Shown: piece by piece, positions 41,771 to 56,700 of the stretch
Position numbering within the stretch: position 1 is the stretch's first letter
How the letters are laid out: each line of letters opens with the position of its first letter
NCBI GenBank assembly: GCA_930367205.1
Contig: OV884011.1
Location: 90,877,474 to 90,941,473, forward strand
Direction: 5' to 3'
Length of the DNA: 64,000 nt
DNA from: Acanthosoma haemorrhoidale
Taxonomy: Eukaryota > Arthropoda > Insecta > Hemiptera > Acanthosomatidae
Notes under the pieces: model-generated
The model's input: only the letters and a program-made list of their open reading frames with translations
What the model was told of the DNA's origin: nothing
The model's database searches: none
Made by a program: the position numbers and the translations under genes

Positions 41771-44700
41771 CTGAAGAAGAATAAATAAAAAATTAATAGT
41801 TTATATCAATACATAAATACTTCAAAATTATAAATGCAAGTTAAGTAGCTATTAAAAAGAAAAGAAAAGATTAGTGTCGGATTGTGGAATGGTATGATTA
41901 TAAAACAGCTTTATAAATATGCATTAATTTTTATTTTTATTACCTCAACCATAGTAACTATTAAAAACACACATATATACTTAGGATTCTGTGCTATCTT
42001 TTTATAGAAAGATTAATTAACTATCCAACACTACATCTATCATTGGCTTAAGTATTTTGATGCTGAACAATATCCTTCATCCTCCAGGAAGGGAAAGGGG
42101 AAAAGATCCTCTTGCAGAAATTCAGATGTCTCAAAAACCACAAAACTTAATAGTTTTACTGTTTCAGAAACAAACTATAAGGGTAACATAAGGCAGCGCT
42201 AACCAGATAAAGAGGGTCGATATAAATGCATCGAAACTAATTTTTGTGGATTGATATCTTTTGATTTGAAAAATTCTGTCAGCATCAGTTTGACTGTTTT
42301 ATTACCTTATTTTAGATGAATTAGGACCTAGATGAACCTTACTAAATTCAAGCAATATTAAATAGGCCTTATTCGAGAAAAATTGAAAATTCTAGGCTTT
42401 TGTAAAGCACAATAAATTACACAAGATGTGACTGATTTTAACATTAGTTGGCTCATTTTAATCATCATAAAAATTTTATATGACCATCTATTTCAAAGTA
42501 ATCCTCATAAATTTAGGTAAGGCAAGTAAAAAAAAAAATGAACCATTTGAAAAAATTTTAATTATATGTTTACACGGGAAGATTGGTGCAAAAATGGTTT
42601 ATTTATATTTAAGGAAAATAGCGCTGAGGGATACTGCATTTTAGCAGGAAAAATGAGACTGCTGGATACCTGGGGGGGGGGGCACACGCTATCTCTTAAT
42701 CCTGTTCCATCTTTGACTCTGATTGAAGGGAGTGCTAGTTTAAAAGACCAAGGATTATTTAGCTGATAGTTGGTCACGGTAATTTCATTTATATCAATGT
42801 CATTATTAGATCCTTTTTATTCATTTACGACTTCAATTGAGTGGAGTGTTATGTTTTAAGAGCCAAGGAAAATTGCTCAGATCTCCGAAATTACGGTGTG
42901 TCTATTAGAAATATTCATGCGTATCCTTAGTTATCCTTTTTTTTTTCATATTCCTAATGTTCCTTCAAGAGGCAATTTGTTTTGTTTGTTTGAGAGGACG
43001 ATATACATTTTTCCGGTTTTGTTAAAAACCGATCGACTGAAATAAGGTGTATATTTTCAGGTTTTGATTGTTGAAAACAAATTGACAGAAACCATAGTAT
43101 AAAATTTAATTGTTTCATTTATTTTTTTATTCGTAGAAATTAAACCTTATTACATCCGCTTGCTCCAACATTATCAGTTTTTAAAAAAACAAATGGTTTA
43201 TTAGTGAGTACCACTTAATCATGAAAACTAAAAAATCAGATAAAATCATCATTTATAAGTTATATGTAAAATTATTTATAAAATAGTGTTTTTCTCTATC
43301 TTATACCAGCATCTCACTATGATAGCTTGTAGCTATTCTCCTGTGACTTTCTTACTTATTCTCAATTATCATAAAATATTATTTTATACTGGTTAATTTT
43401 ACTGTTTGTAACATCTATCATAAATATTCTATAATACTTAGCGTTAAAACTTCAAGGTTCAAGCTTTATTTAATATTTGCTAGGTTTATTTTAACAACTT
43501 TTGATATCAGAAATAATGAAGTGACTCATATTTCACACTTCAGAGACTAAAGAAAAATTTGTCTGCTCTATTAATAGGCGGAATAAAATAATTGAACAAA
43601 TTAAACTTGCCTTGGTCATCATCAGATGATTTTCTCTTATTCGGTAGCAAAACAAGCATCATTTCTGAACTACTATGTAGTTCGTAATCATTGGGCTGTG
43701 GGCTGAGTTCTCTTTCCCACTGCCATCTAGAAGCTGTATATTTGTATTTATCTTTATCCTCTGAGGATGACCCAGTCTGAAACATAAAATATTATGGTAG
43801 TCTCTATAATGAAATTTGCATAAATATGCATATTATCATCATAATAATGACTTAATGAAAGTCAATGTTATGTAATAATAATAATCTGTCAATGAAAGTT
43901 AAAATGAATTTTAACTAGCTAATATAAAATAACTCTTCCAGTTCATAGTGTCAGAATTGTTGCATTTTACAAAATTGTGAAACTTGGCTTCATGAGAAAA
44001 ATGTGCAGCTAGTACCTTATCTCCAGGGGTGTAGCCAAGAATTTTGGGGTGGGGGATTTAAAATTTCAAAGGGTGATCTTATTTTTCTAGGATTGGAGAT
44101 AATTTATAAATTTAAATTAACTTAGTAATATTTGTGATGTAATACAAGATATGTGCTAACAGACCTACATATGATATATAATATACAAAGTTGTATTTCA
44201 ATTATTTTGTGACTTAAAAAATGGCTGTATGTAACTTTTGTGTTATAATTAAAGTAAAACCTGAACAATTAAAAAAATATATTTTTGGGATATATTTATC
44301 CCAGGACACTCAATCTACCTTTATACTAATTGTAATTGTAATTTTATAAAATGTTAATTGTAATTAACAAAAACAATAGTTATAGTTGGAAAGAGTTGAA
44401 ATTTGTTTTTTATTTGAGCCATCATATTTTTTTTCAAAGATAATTATTTTGTGTAACTATAATTCATAATTCTCACAATAAAATTAACAGAGCAATTTCT
44501 AGCAATCTAGCTGCATTCATTACCTTATCGGAAGAAGGTGAGGCTCTATGCTTTCTCTTGGGTGGAATTGGTGGAAGAGGAGGTGGTGACTCCCTTGGAG
44601 GTGATCCTTGACTGTCTTCACTCCATCCTCTCCTGGGAGCCAATTTTACTTTTTTAAGTACTTGGTTTGCGAGGAGAACAGGAGAGGGTATTGGACTGTC

Positions 44701-47700
44701 TTCATTCCAGTCCCTAGCAACATGGTGTTTTAGAGAGTTTTTTGTGGAAATCCTGTCAGTTCTTGATTCTAACCATTGTTCTGGAACATCATCAAGTATC
44801 GTCTGTGCTCCTAGTGGTGGTGGTTCCAGTAACCTTTTAAAATGTCAATACATTAAATAACCATTTCAAGAAGAAAAAATCCCACTCGATGTACTCTTTC
44901 TTTCAAAATATAAATAATTAACTTCTATTTAATAAGCTCTTTTGAATTTGCACAAAGAAATTTGTCCTTATTTTTATCTATTTATTTACTTTTTTTTAAT
45001 TAGCAAAGACAAAAAAATTATTAACATGAAAAGTAGAATTATGTCTTTTCATCTCCCTTTACAATTAAAACACATCATAATAAATGAAAGTTAGGAAGAG
45101 GGAAGAAAGCTAAATATAAGAAACCGCAGCTTTACTTAACCAAATGGTTTATTAGACATTATAAGATGGTGAAAATAGTATTGTTTCAATTAAATGAATA
45201 GTGATGATTGCCATACTGGGATTTATTCTCAAATCCATGCCTTCTTCTTGATTAAGATTAATGCTTGGCTGCATAGTAAAGCCTTTGAAACAAAATAAAT
45301 AAAGAAGTTAAAATGTTGCCAAAATGAGCATAATATTGATTATAAATTACATTTTAAGGACAGATTTCAGTCAAAAATAAAGGTGTTCTTATGTATGTAC
45401 TATGATTTACAATACTATGGGTCAGCATTAGCCAACTTGAATGGTTTACCTCTAAAGTCCCCCAGATCGCCGTTTCATGGTTTCCTTCTGTTTTTTTACA
45501 TAAAATAATTATGAATTTTTAGTTTACTCTAATTGTTTATGTTAAAAACAGTGCTTATTGCATATAAAGTTTTTTGCGCTGTTCCATCTTTTTTTATTCA
45601 ATAAAAACTAATTGTCATGAAGAGAACATCATAAAAATTGTACATGCTCCTGTGATTTGTATTAATTGGAGTCATTAGTAGTGTTATCTCCTAACACAAA
45701 GCAAAAATGAGTAATAATTTCTTATAATAAATAGAATACAGACAGTTTGGTAATGTTTTTCATTAATACTCAAAAATTGAAAAAATAAACTTTACAAACA
45801 AAATATAAATTCTACAAAATGTGAAGATTTCTAGTTAACAAGCCTAACAATAAGTTAAAACATTTTTGTTCATACAATGGAGTCATGATTAACCATTAGT
45901 AGTTCTCTCTTGTGGGGTGTCTGCCTTGTTGTGATAAGGAAGCTTGTAAATCTTAATGAGCCCAAGGCTATGCTGACAGGAATATACTTCCTGTTAGTGT
46001 CACTCATGCTGGGGATATACCTTGGAGGAGAGATCAGTAGAAGAGGGACAGTTGAGGTGTAATACTGTTCAGAAGAGGGGCCACATCCAAAATACACATT
46101 AATGTACATAGGTTAATAGTAGATTCCAGCCCAGCTCCCCCTCTTGGCTGGGTTGGCAGACATCGCAGAGGGCCACAGCCTTATCTAGTTAGGGTACAGA
46201 AGTAAAACTGGATTTGGCACACCCAACTGGCCAGAAAGAATTTGGCGGCCCACCTCAGCCTGACAGCACTGAGAGGGCATCCCCAACACCTGGAAAGGAC
46301 AAAAACCGCCAGATTTCACCATATACACATCAGCCTGGTCCTGTGGGGGTGGGATTAAGATTTCAACTTAAAACACATCTCACAAGAAAACATACAAGCC
46401 ACTAATAAATACTGTCCTGAATCATGGGCCGTGTTAATGTGCCAGCCAAATCAAGGTGTCACCACCCCAAAGTTTTCTTGTTAGAAAATCCTGAGTTAGA
46501 GCCTACACTGGCACAGAGCTATACAGCTCCTTAGGAGCAGGGTTTGAGGAAATTTTGCTCAACACCTCAAAGGATGAGTGGCAAAAACAGCATAACATCA
46601 GCCATTAAACACTGCCCAACCATTGGCTCTAGGGTTTATGACCATTGGGAAGTGGGCCTCTACTGCACCGTCAAGGCGATCGAGAGCAGAAAGCAGAAAG
46701 GAACACTTTCACAGAATAAGAAAAGCTAGTAAGATGAGCGTGAAGGTAAATATCTTTATCCGTCGGGTTGAGATCCCAAACTTGGCCACAGTTTTGTTTC
46801 ACACTTAGGATTTAGTTGCAATTTTCATTTTTTTTAACCAGGATACTTGGTTGACTGACTCTTGAAGTTCTGTTATGGAAGAGTCAATGGTTTCTCTATA
46901 GTACAGAATTATGGTGTCATTAGCAAACATTAATAGGTTCAATGTTGTAGGTATGGAAAGGTCATTACAGAATAAATTAAAGAGGAGAGGGCTCAATATT
47001 GCTCCTTGAGGAACACCAACATTCATCAATTATGTAAATTTATTGTTCATTTCTGAAGCAAATATGTCCGAGTTGACTTTACAAGTTATGAGTCTACATT
47101 GTCATAAATTGAAGAACCGTGTAAAGAATGAGGCAGTGAGCAGCAGATCGAGGCAACATAGGCCTTGGGAAAATGAAAAGTACAACAGCAGCACAACTCA
47201 GAATAGCCCGACAGTATCACAGGCGGAGTTTTTGACATGGCTTCCACTTCTGATATCAATGCTATAAAGAGTTCAGACCTTATTACAGGAAATATGGAGG
47301 TCCAACTACTGTTCACCAAAGGAGATAAGTATCCTTTAAGGACTGAAGCAGATTACTGGGCATCATGACCCTCGATACAGGGTCATACCTACTCTCCCAG
47401 GCATCAGTAATTCTCAGCGAAGATGACTCTCCCTGATCTGCAGATAGGATGGTTCAGCTCTATGGAAGAGGAGCCAAATATATTCAATTGTAAGACCATA
47501 TGGTCATAAATTCCTTTGTAATATCATCATATGTTCGTTTTACATGTTTGTTTGAGGAAACAACAAATGTTTTCAGGGTGAGGATTGCGTTAAGCTTTAA
47601 TGTATTAGCAACCTTTATGACAGTAGAGCCTAGGCCCCGAAGTTACATATCGCAGGGTACATCTGTGTTTGTCTGTGCTTGTTGTTACAATCAAGGATTG

Positions 47701-50700
47701 CTAGTTACTCAAGAAAAAGCTTTTTAAGGCTGATGATAAGAGGTTTAAAATATTTTGCTTATAAGATTTGTGAATTTTTTTTTGAATTTTTGTCATAGCA
47801 GGTTTGATTAGACTAAAAATAAATTAAAAAAGATCTGAGTTGTCAACTGCTGTGTCGTCATAGTTAACTGGGCTGTGGGTCCAGAAATGCAGTTGCCTAG
47901 CCTCTCTAGGCTGTCTGTTGAACTAAGCGTTAAGCGGTGGCTCAGGTACAGCATCGTTGTTTGTCTGTTGTCAGGCAGTTGTTTTGTCAAGGTCATCTGT
48001 TTGGTATATTTGATTTTAGGGCTACCTTTCAAATTGGCATTATGTGGCCCACCAAAATTGGTACATATTTGTACCTCACTACATGAAGGGCAATTTTTAT
48101 AATTGTGAGGCCCAGCACATTTTACACACATTGGATCTTTTACAAACAGTTTTGTATGCCCTAAAAGCTTATGACAGTTTTGACACTGTACTTAATAGTG
48201 GGATTTTTGCTTAGGCTTTGCTTGAACTACGGAGTATTACAACCTATTCAATTGGTACCATTTTTTAACGTTTTGTTGTTTTATAATTGCACGGCATAAA
48301 GTAGAAATTTGCTGCAATTCTTTTGGTATGTCTTCGTCTTTAAATGTCTTTTTCACCAGAAGTTTCATAACTTAAGTATTTAATATCATTACCATTATAA
48401 AATTTTGTTAATTTTCTAAAATAGTCGATATTCATTAGTGATACTTTACTTCTGTTTAAAGATTGGTTTTTTTCAAACGGAAATTAGGCTATTAATCATA
48501 AATCTTGAATTATTTGTCTATGTCGCAAATAAATATTGGTGGGGTTTTAATATTGTTAGTATTGTTGTCCTCTGCTGAGTTATAAATTGTGTTATTGTCG
48601 TCCGGCAAGTGTTATAATAAAGAAAAATTGTTTGTTACAGGCACATAATATACAATGATGGTTGAATATCGGTTTTACTTACATTGTGGCACACCATCTT
48701 CTGTATCTGAAATGTTCTTAGTATTGCTACATGATGGGGCATTGTCAGGAATACTTGCATTTTTACATACATCCATACCTTAAATACCTTCTAACTATCT
48801 CCTTTACTTCCGACTTTTCATCAATGTCATCTCTCTGTTGCAGGTTAGGATTGCTGGTTTTAGAGTTTTTTCTCTCAGGTGATGGTGGAATTTTAGTTTT
48901 TATCATCCTTCTCAAAGAAGGAGATAAAAATTAATTATTACAGAATCAGTCACTTTCACAATAATTGTTCACATAAAAACTTAAAAAAATTCACAGAGAA
49001 GTTTTAGGTGCTACCTCGGTAACCAACACCAGCTGTTCGTCCCTAACATACTTTCATATTTTCAAGAAGCTGTGTGTTCATGACTTGAAAGGAGTTCATG
49101 AATTATAAAAATTGTACTTCACGCAGTAAAGTACAAATATGTGCCTATTGTGGTGGGCCACATAGTGCCAATTTTAAAGGCTGCTCTAAATTCAAAAAGC
49201 CTAGGCAGATGAGCTTGACAAAACAACTGTCTGTCAACAGACAGGCAAACTAAGTTGTTGCCCATGAGCCATGAACGCTTGATCCAACACACCGCCCGCC
49301 TAGAGAAGCCAGGGCAACTGCATTTCCGGACCCACAGCCGCTACTTATGGATATGTTTCATCTTTTTTTTTTATTCAAAAATGAGATCCTAAATTTAGTA
49401 ACTTAAATGGAAATTGTATTTACTATAAAAGGCATCATTAAATCATCTTTGAGAAAAATGTATCCATAAGAGAGGGGGGAAAAACCAAAACGCTCTTGGC
49501 TTCTGGGAAACAGATGATAGGAGGAATAAACATGTCTTAAACATTTAAAGGTTTGTAAACATACTTTCATGTGGGCTCTACATACCCTCTTTTTGGGTCA
49601 GGAATAAAAATAGTATCTGATTCTTCACTGGGATCGCTAATACCATAAGGGTTTTCTGCTTTCACTCTAAATTTGTATTCTGAACCTTCAATGAGATCTC
49701 CAATAGTTGTTGTTAATTGCCTACATGTTGCTGCCTTCAACCACATATTCCAACCAATCTGCAAACAATGCCACATTAAATATATAATTAATTACTTAAT
49801 GATTTCTATACACTTAAATTATTAAAATTAAATGAAAAATAGGATATTTTATGGTAATGGTTAAACTTAATGCAGCAATAAACTGCCCTTGAATGACACA
49901 TATATTAAATTTGACAAGGCAGGTTATTAAGTTTTAAAGGACTAATGCAAAAATACATTATTAACACTTTGACTGCTGTGTCTCCCATATTCAGGTAATA
50001 GCTAAAATTCTAATTAGACCATGTTATCCATAAGTGGGGGTGATCCTTATTTAAATATTTACATTTTAGTAGGTATTTGGAAAGATAATCCACAGAATAA
50101 AAAAGAGATATAAAAAACATGGTTTATTTAGAATGAAAAAGTTTAAAATATTGTATACAAAACTAAGGTTGGTTAAGGCAATTTGAACAAACAGTTGTTG
50201 GCTTGAATTGATTGTATTAAATGAAATATTTTATTGGACTAACATAATCTGCATGTGTTATACTTATCCCAGAAGCATTTTTTTGAATGGCAGTATAGTA
50301 GTATTTTCAGCCAGCCCTAATAATTTTGCTGCTAAAAATTCTCTAAATTTTGTAATATTTATACTCTTCTTAGTTGCAATTTTGTAAACTATCCAAAATC
50401 TACAACGGAAAGTCCCAGAATAAGTTAAATGCCAACTTTTCAGTACCATTTATTACTTTTCTGTAGAAAAGGCCATCAGCAAATTATAAAATAGTATAAT
50501 TCCTTTATTGTGCAATAATTACAATCTGCCTTTTATAAGGCAATAAGTAATTAAGATATATGCTCTCATTCATACAATATTTACAGTTCATCATTCACTC
50601 GCTCATTCATACAATATTTACAGTTCATCATTCACTCGCTCATTCATACAATATTTACAGTTCATCATTCACTCGCTCATTCATACAATATTTACAGTTC

Positions 50701-53700
50701 ATCATTCACTCGCTCATTCATACAATATTTACAGACAGCCCAGAGACCCCCCAAATCCACCGCAAAGAGAAAGCGAAGTCTTGGAAAGTCCCCCACGCTC
50801 CTCCGTCAGCCGCGTCACCGGATACTAGCCAGTGGAGGCTGACCAAGAGCGCGAGAGCCACAGACGCTCAGGACTTGATTGGAGAGACTGGCCATTGCCA
50901 GGACTCCCACTGTCACACGTTTATAGCAGGTCACGAGGCCACTGCTGTTTCAGTCTCCGAGAAGGATTATAGGGATGAGTGGCGCAGTGCATTGACTGTG
51001 CTACAGGATTAGGGTGGTTGGAAAGGCTACTGTGGAATTTCGTAAACTTGGAAGGGATGAGTTCTAGAATGTAGGGTATATTAAGGTCGTTATGAAGGGT
51101 TTTGTTGCTGACATAATAAGGGGCATTTACTATTGTTCTCAGGACTTTTGATTGAAAGGATTGGATACGCTTGATGTTCGACGTTTTTGCTGTCCCCCAT
51201 AGCTCTATTCCGTATGTCCAGATTGGTTTAAGTATAACTTTGTAGATTAGTAGTTTATTTTCTATTGAGAGATGGGATGTCCTTTGAAGTAGTCTGTACA
51301 GTTGTCCAAAGCGTCTGTTTAGTTCTTGTCTTTTTAGTCTCGTATGTGGGTTTCAGGTCAGTCGTTTGTCAAGATGGAAGCCTAAGTACCGTAAGCAAAT
51401 TATAGACATACATTGTGTGCCAATCCTGTTTCTCTAATTCCTGTCAGTTCACTCACCAGAGTATCTTTTCATTGACCATTTATATCCTTCACTTAAGCGT
51501 AATTTGATCCCATATTTACTTTATTTGGTACATATTGTATGAAGATGAGTCTTCTGGGCCATGGAATCAACATTTCATCAATTACAAAAGTTTTCCCAAG
51601 GCATGAATATTTCTTGGTTTTGTTTTTGTAGTTTGTCTCACCGGCAATAGATATATGACGAGAACAATTAAAGTAGTGATTCAAATCTGTTTTGGGAAGC
51701 AATGATATATGGTAAATAAAAAGTATGGGCTTTTCCACAAATAATTAGGTATAGGGTTTACTTTTACAAATCACAGCCACAATATCAATCCTGAGAATTT
51801 ATTTATTTCATCAGAATTATTTTGTGTCCATTTATGGATCAGTGGAGGTGGTGCTAACTTCGATTTATTCCATTTTTTTTTCTGCATAGCTATTTATTTC
51901 TAATACAAGTCTATTAATTAGCTACATTTTTGATCCTACCCTATTCCTCTCTACCATTAATGACTCAGGCAATATTATTAACTTTAAACTTACCCTGAAA
52001 TATTCCACAATATAGTTTCCTATTTTGCATCCACCATCATCATAGGGAATGGTCCAGGCAAGTGTGACACATCTACCAAGGGTCATGACTACGTTCACTT
52101 TACCAGGTGGCAATGGTCTGTCTAGAATATAAGAAAATATTGTATATAAAAACTAGTGAAATCAGTATATTATTGAAATTATTATACCTAAAATCATAGG
52201 ATCTTGAGAAGAAACACTATCATACAATATTTCTGAAACATTATCAGCTTTTGCTGATAATATTTTTTTGTTACTTAAATCAACAGTTAACTGTCTTAAA
52301 TTTTTTATTATCTTGGTACCAGTTGATTTTATGGCCAAAAATTTTAAGTTTTACTAACCGGCATAAGTGAAAATAAGATAGGTTGTGGAAGTCAATAGGG
52401 TTTTTTTAGTGATTTGTTCATTCATTTCAATGAATGGATAACTTAATAATAAAACTAACTAGTATAAAATTTCAGGAAACCCTCTTCTGAATTATATAGC
52501 CTAAGTGAAAGTGAAAGTTACTTTTGAGAGAGATATCTGAAATAGGTTTATCCTCCTACAAAATCATATATGAGTACCTTATATCCCTAATGTGGCTATA
52601 TGCTTATGTGAGACACATACATAAAAAAATATTTGTTAAGTGCAATATGCCACTATCATAATCAGGATATTGCTCTCTTTCACAAGCACTATAAACATTT
52701 TAAGGTGCTACTAGAAATAAACATATCAATGAGTATATTTACAAAGAAATTTACATACTGTTTCTTTTATGAATTTATAATATAATATGACAAAATCGTC
52801 TCTAAAAATAAAATTTGAATCTAAACAAAGTGATCCTGGCCATTGTGCTATTTTTTTCTTGTGCGAAAAATTACCTTATGCTTACGTTATAAAATCTTTA
52901 ATTTATTTGCTGGCTTTATTTTCATGTAGGCACCTATTGGTTGATTGCCATTGACCCAGCTTCAGATGTATTACAAACAAAAAACCGTTATAGCAGAAAC
53001 AATAAACAAAATATTATTGATCAGTGGATACCGTAACTCTAATGCCTGAGACTAAACTAAGTTGGATTTGCAATGAAATAAAGTGATTTAAAACATTAGA
53101 ATCATTTTTCAGAACGGGTTTGGAGTCAGATACGATCACTATGTTTGCACTCAAGGCTGTCACCTTTCATCTTTTTTTTTAAACTTTAATCATGATACTT
53201 GAATATTATTCTCTGACTTATTAAGTCAGTCAGTTCCCAAGTAGAAAGTATTATCAGCACTTGTTAATGGCAAGGTTATAAGGCGCTGTTATAAGGGCTC
53301 TTATATCAATCAATCAATATAATTATTTGTACCAGTAAATTTGCATTTAACACAAATTTCAAACAAAGGGATAAATAAATAAACTGTTCAGGTCGACTAA
53401 CAATAACATCGGTGTACTGAATGCCATCCTGAACAAGTTTAACAACAGTAATTTTTAGGGCAGGTTTACATGGATGCTACATTAATATTGTATGACATAA
53501 CCATAAGCATTTTTACCAGTAATAGTGACCAATAGGGAAGCTGTATCTTCTCCTAGGCAATTCACTGCTCTGACTTGATATTCTCCTCTATCTTCCCTTG
53601 TAGCATTAGAAATCCTCAACATAGCATATCTGTGTGAACCAAACTTTAAATCAATAAATAATACAGAAATAAAAGTATATAATGAAAGTATTATGGAAAT

Positions 53701-56700
53701 TAGTGAGCTCTGCCAAGTATATATTGAGCTCTCACTCAAAGGTATTTTTGTAACAAATACTGCTTCTATGAACCATGGTGGTAAATGCAATCTGTGTAGA
53801 AACCAGAAAAATGAATTGAATTCATGCTTTAAATAATATTTTTTTTCATTACTTTTTTCAATCCATGCAGTATCCTTAGGCATTCATGGCAGCGGTAACT
53901 ATCCCTAATCAACCCCTATATGCTTCCCTCAGGGCAGCCCAGGGATCGAGCATCTCTCCCCTTCTTTTCAGCTGTTACATTAATATCTCCCTAATTTATT
54001 CGTCATTTCGTCACCTTTTTCTGACGATTCCATAATCTATTTATCATCCCCCCCCCTCCAACTTTTTAGCTGTGTTTGCCCAGATTCAGGAAGACCTAGA
54101 CCAGATCAGTGCCTGGGTAAACCTGAATAAGCTGAGGTTAAACGCAGGCAATCGGCTTAGGCTCCAGTTTCCTCCTTAGCTCCTTTGACGCTTTAATCCT
54201 TAATAACCTTCCCATCAGCTGTACTGTCATAAACCTAGGGATAACCATTGACCAAACCCTCTCTTGGAACCAACGTATGTCTCAAATTTCTCATCAGTCA
54301 ATAGGTACCCTGAAACTATTCCATCACTCTCGCCATTTGTTCCCCCAGCCTACACAGCAACTCCTTGTTTCCTCCCTCACCTTGACTATGGCTATGTGGT
54401 GTATGGGGGTTTCTTGGTGGGACTTGAGGACAAGATGAAGCGAAACATGAATTGCTTTGTTATTTTTGCCTTTTGGGACTTCGTGGTGCTCCCATGTCTC
54501 AAGTTAGGGTTGCTCTTCCCCTCCTTCTATGCACAAAATTTCCTCCAATCATTCCTCCTTTTTCAAACCATCCATTAGCGTCACCCCCTATATACAAACA
54601 ATATTTTACAGTTCAAAACCTCAGTCCACTCCCAGAACTCAAGATCCCGTCTCTCTGACATTTATACTGCCCTCTGAAATTATCTATCTTATAATACCCA
54701 CCATGCTTCATCCCTACTAACCTTCAAAGCTCCTCTTCTATTCTAACACCTCTTCATTTTACATGTTATTACGTTTTTGTTTTCTTTATTTGTTATGATG
54801 TTATAGTTTATTTTAATTTCCAGATGTGAATTTGTCATCTGAAAATTTATGCTATTCATAAGGGACTTAGTCCCGGAATAATTTTGTTTTTTCTAATCTT
54901 AAAGAGTTTTAAGCAATAGCCCACCATCTATCTAAAAACACTACATCACATCATTCAGTTTTATATCTTTCCACAGCGGTTAAAAACAACTGATTCTTTA
55001 GGCTGTGCTTTTTCAGTCAAGGAACTGAAGGAAGAAAGTAGAAAGAAAAATCACATTAGAAGGAATGTCCCTTTGGCAACGGAACTAACTCATTTAATTA
55101 TTCCTATTAATTTTATTATTCTATCTAAATTAATTTACCCTTCCAAGATCAAAAAATTCTTAAATAAGCTACCCAAATATAAATCTCTACTAACTAACTC
55201 CCTAAATCCCACAAAAAACCATAATTTTGCTCTCATAATTTATAATTTTGACCTCTTATTCAGATGTGAAGAGCGGTTCTATTCCCTAAACCTGGTAAGC
55301 CAACAAATAACCCTTCATCCCATCACCTTCTTCCAATCCTCTCCAAGATCTTTTACTAGGTTTGGCACCCTGGCTTCCACTTCAAACTGAAATCTATTCT
55401 AACCCAAACATACTTCTTTATCCCTTGTTCCTACCTATCAAACCACTATTTTTTTGCCTTTCCATCTTGGTCCTGCAGCATCCTGGCATCACTATCAGAG
55501 GACAACCTGTCCAAAGTGACTATAATAGCAGACAAAATCATGGAGATGGTGGTCAAGATCATGCATCAATCCATGACATCTAGCCCACATTGATTCCGAG
55601 AAACAACACACAACACCCTCCCAGTGATTCTCAGACCTCTATCACAAAACTCATCCAGAAAGTGACTCTTCTAGGCAACCAGTAAGCAGACAAGACGAGA
55701 GAGAGGGTGGTCACCTGACTCCAGCCGCCTCCTATTGAAGTAAAACTACTGAACGAGACAACGGTTTGTGCTACAACCAAGACCTCTTCAGTGACAACAC
55801 ACATCAGTGCCAAAAGCTCTGTGAATTGGGACAACACTATACCACTCACAGGAAACTAGACACACCCTAGAACCATGGCAGGCCCAACCTTCCACCGCCT
55901 GTCTTCCACAAACATCTGCACGTAGCAGCCCTACTTGCAGATACAAGGCCCACAGTTCCCATCCTTCAAGTGCCTAAGAAGAAAAATATCTTCTTATTTG
56001 ACTAACAGCTCTACACTGCCAACAGCTGCAGTATTCCACATATGGATGATTGTGTGGATGAGAGGCAAAATGAAATCATGACCTTGGCCTGCAACGGAAC
56101 TTTAAGAAGAACTTTGCTTGAAAGTCCAACAACTGATACTCCCTTTTCTGGTGCTTTAACAATTACCCCTGTACCTTCATTGTCAACAACTAATCAGTAA
56201 AGCCGCTGTGGCTGACTACTGACCAGGGCCATTGGTTCGAATCCCACTTGTTCACGAGGCTAACCTACCATCCACAACAGTCAATCAATCAAACATTCAA
56301 TTAGAGCGCTTGCTCAAGACCACACTCATTGCCCATTCCCAATGCAGACAGGGCATGACAGCCATCTTGCTTGGTTTGTGCAGCGCCATCATAGAGGATC
56401 TTGGGTGTAGGTACCAAACATACTTATTGGAAACCCCTAGCTACACCTACCTGTAGCATCACCCAGGAACAAGAAGAGGAAGACCTTTCAAGGGGTACTC
56501 ACAAAACCCTGAAATCTGCTATCAGCTGAGATAACGACAATTATCATTGCATCTCAATGGACCACGTCAAACCTGCTTATTTGCTCAACACTGCCCTGAT
56601 GCAGCTATTTCATCTGCTCGGACCAGACAACTACTAAGGGATAAATTTCTTTTTTTATCTTTGTTTTGGTAATGATCTTAATACGCATAACAGTGAAATC

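Noticed and set aside
44028..44070. CAGGGGTGTAGCCAAG terminus of another DNA transposon, with a partial counterpart near 62330
   Set aside because: Only single ends were found in each place, without an inverse partner or target duplication.
50567..50734. Regular repeats resembling a CRISPR array
   Set aside because: The 37-bp units are contiguous with no unique spacers, and they lie in a LINE 3' UTR in an animal genome.
56225..56250. B-box-like TTGGTTCGAATCCCAC suggesting a second SINE or a tRNA
   Set aside because: In context it continues the decayed T-D-Q-G...F-E-S coding region of a gypsy integrase, and gypsy integrase codons for Phe-Glu-Ser give this sequence by chance; no A box is present.
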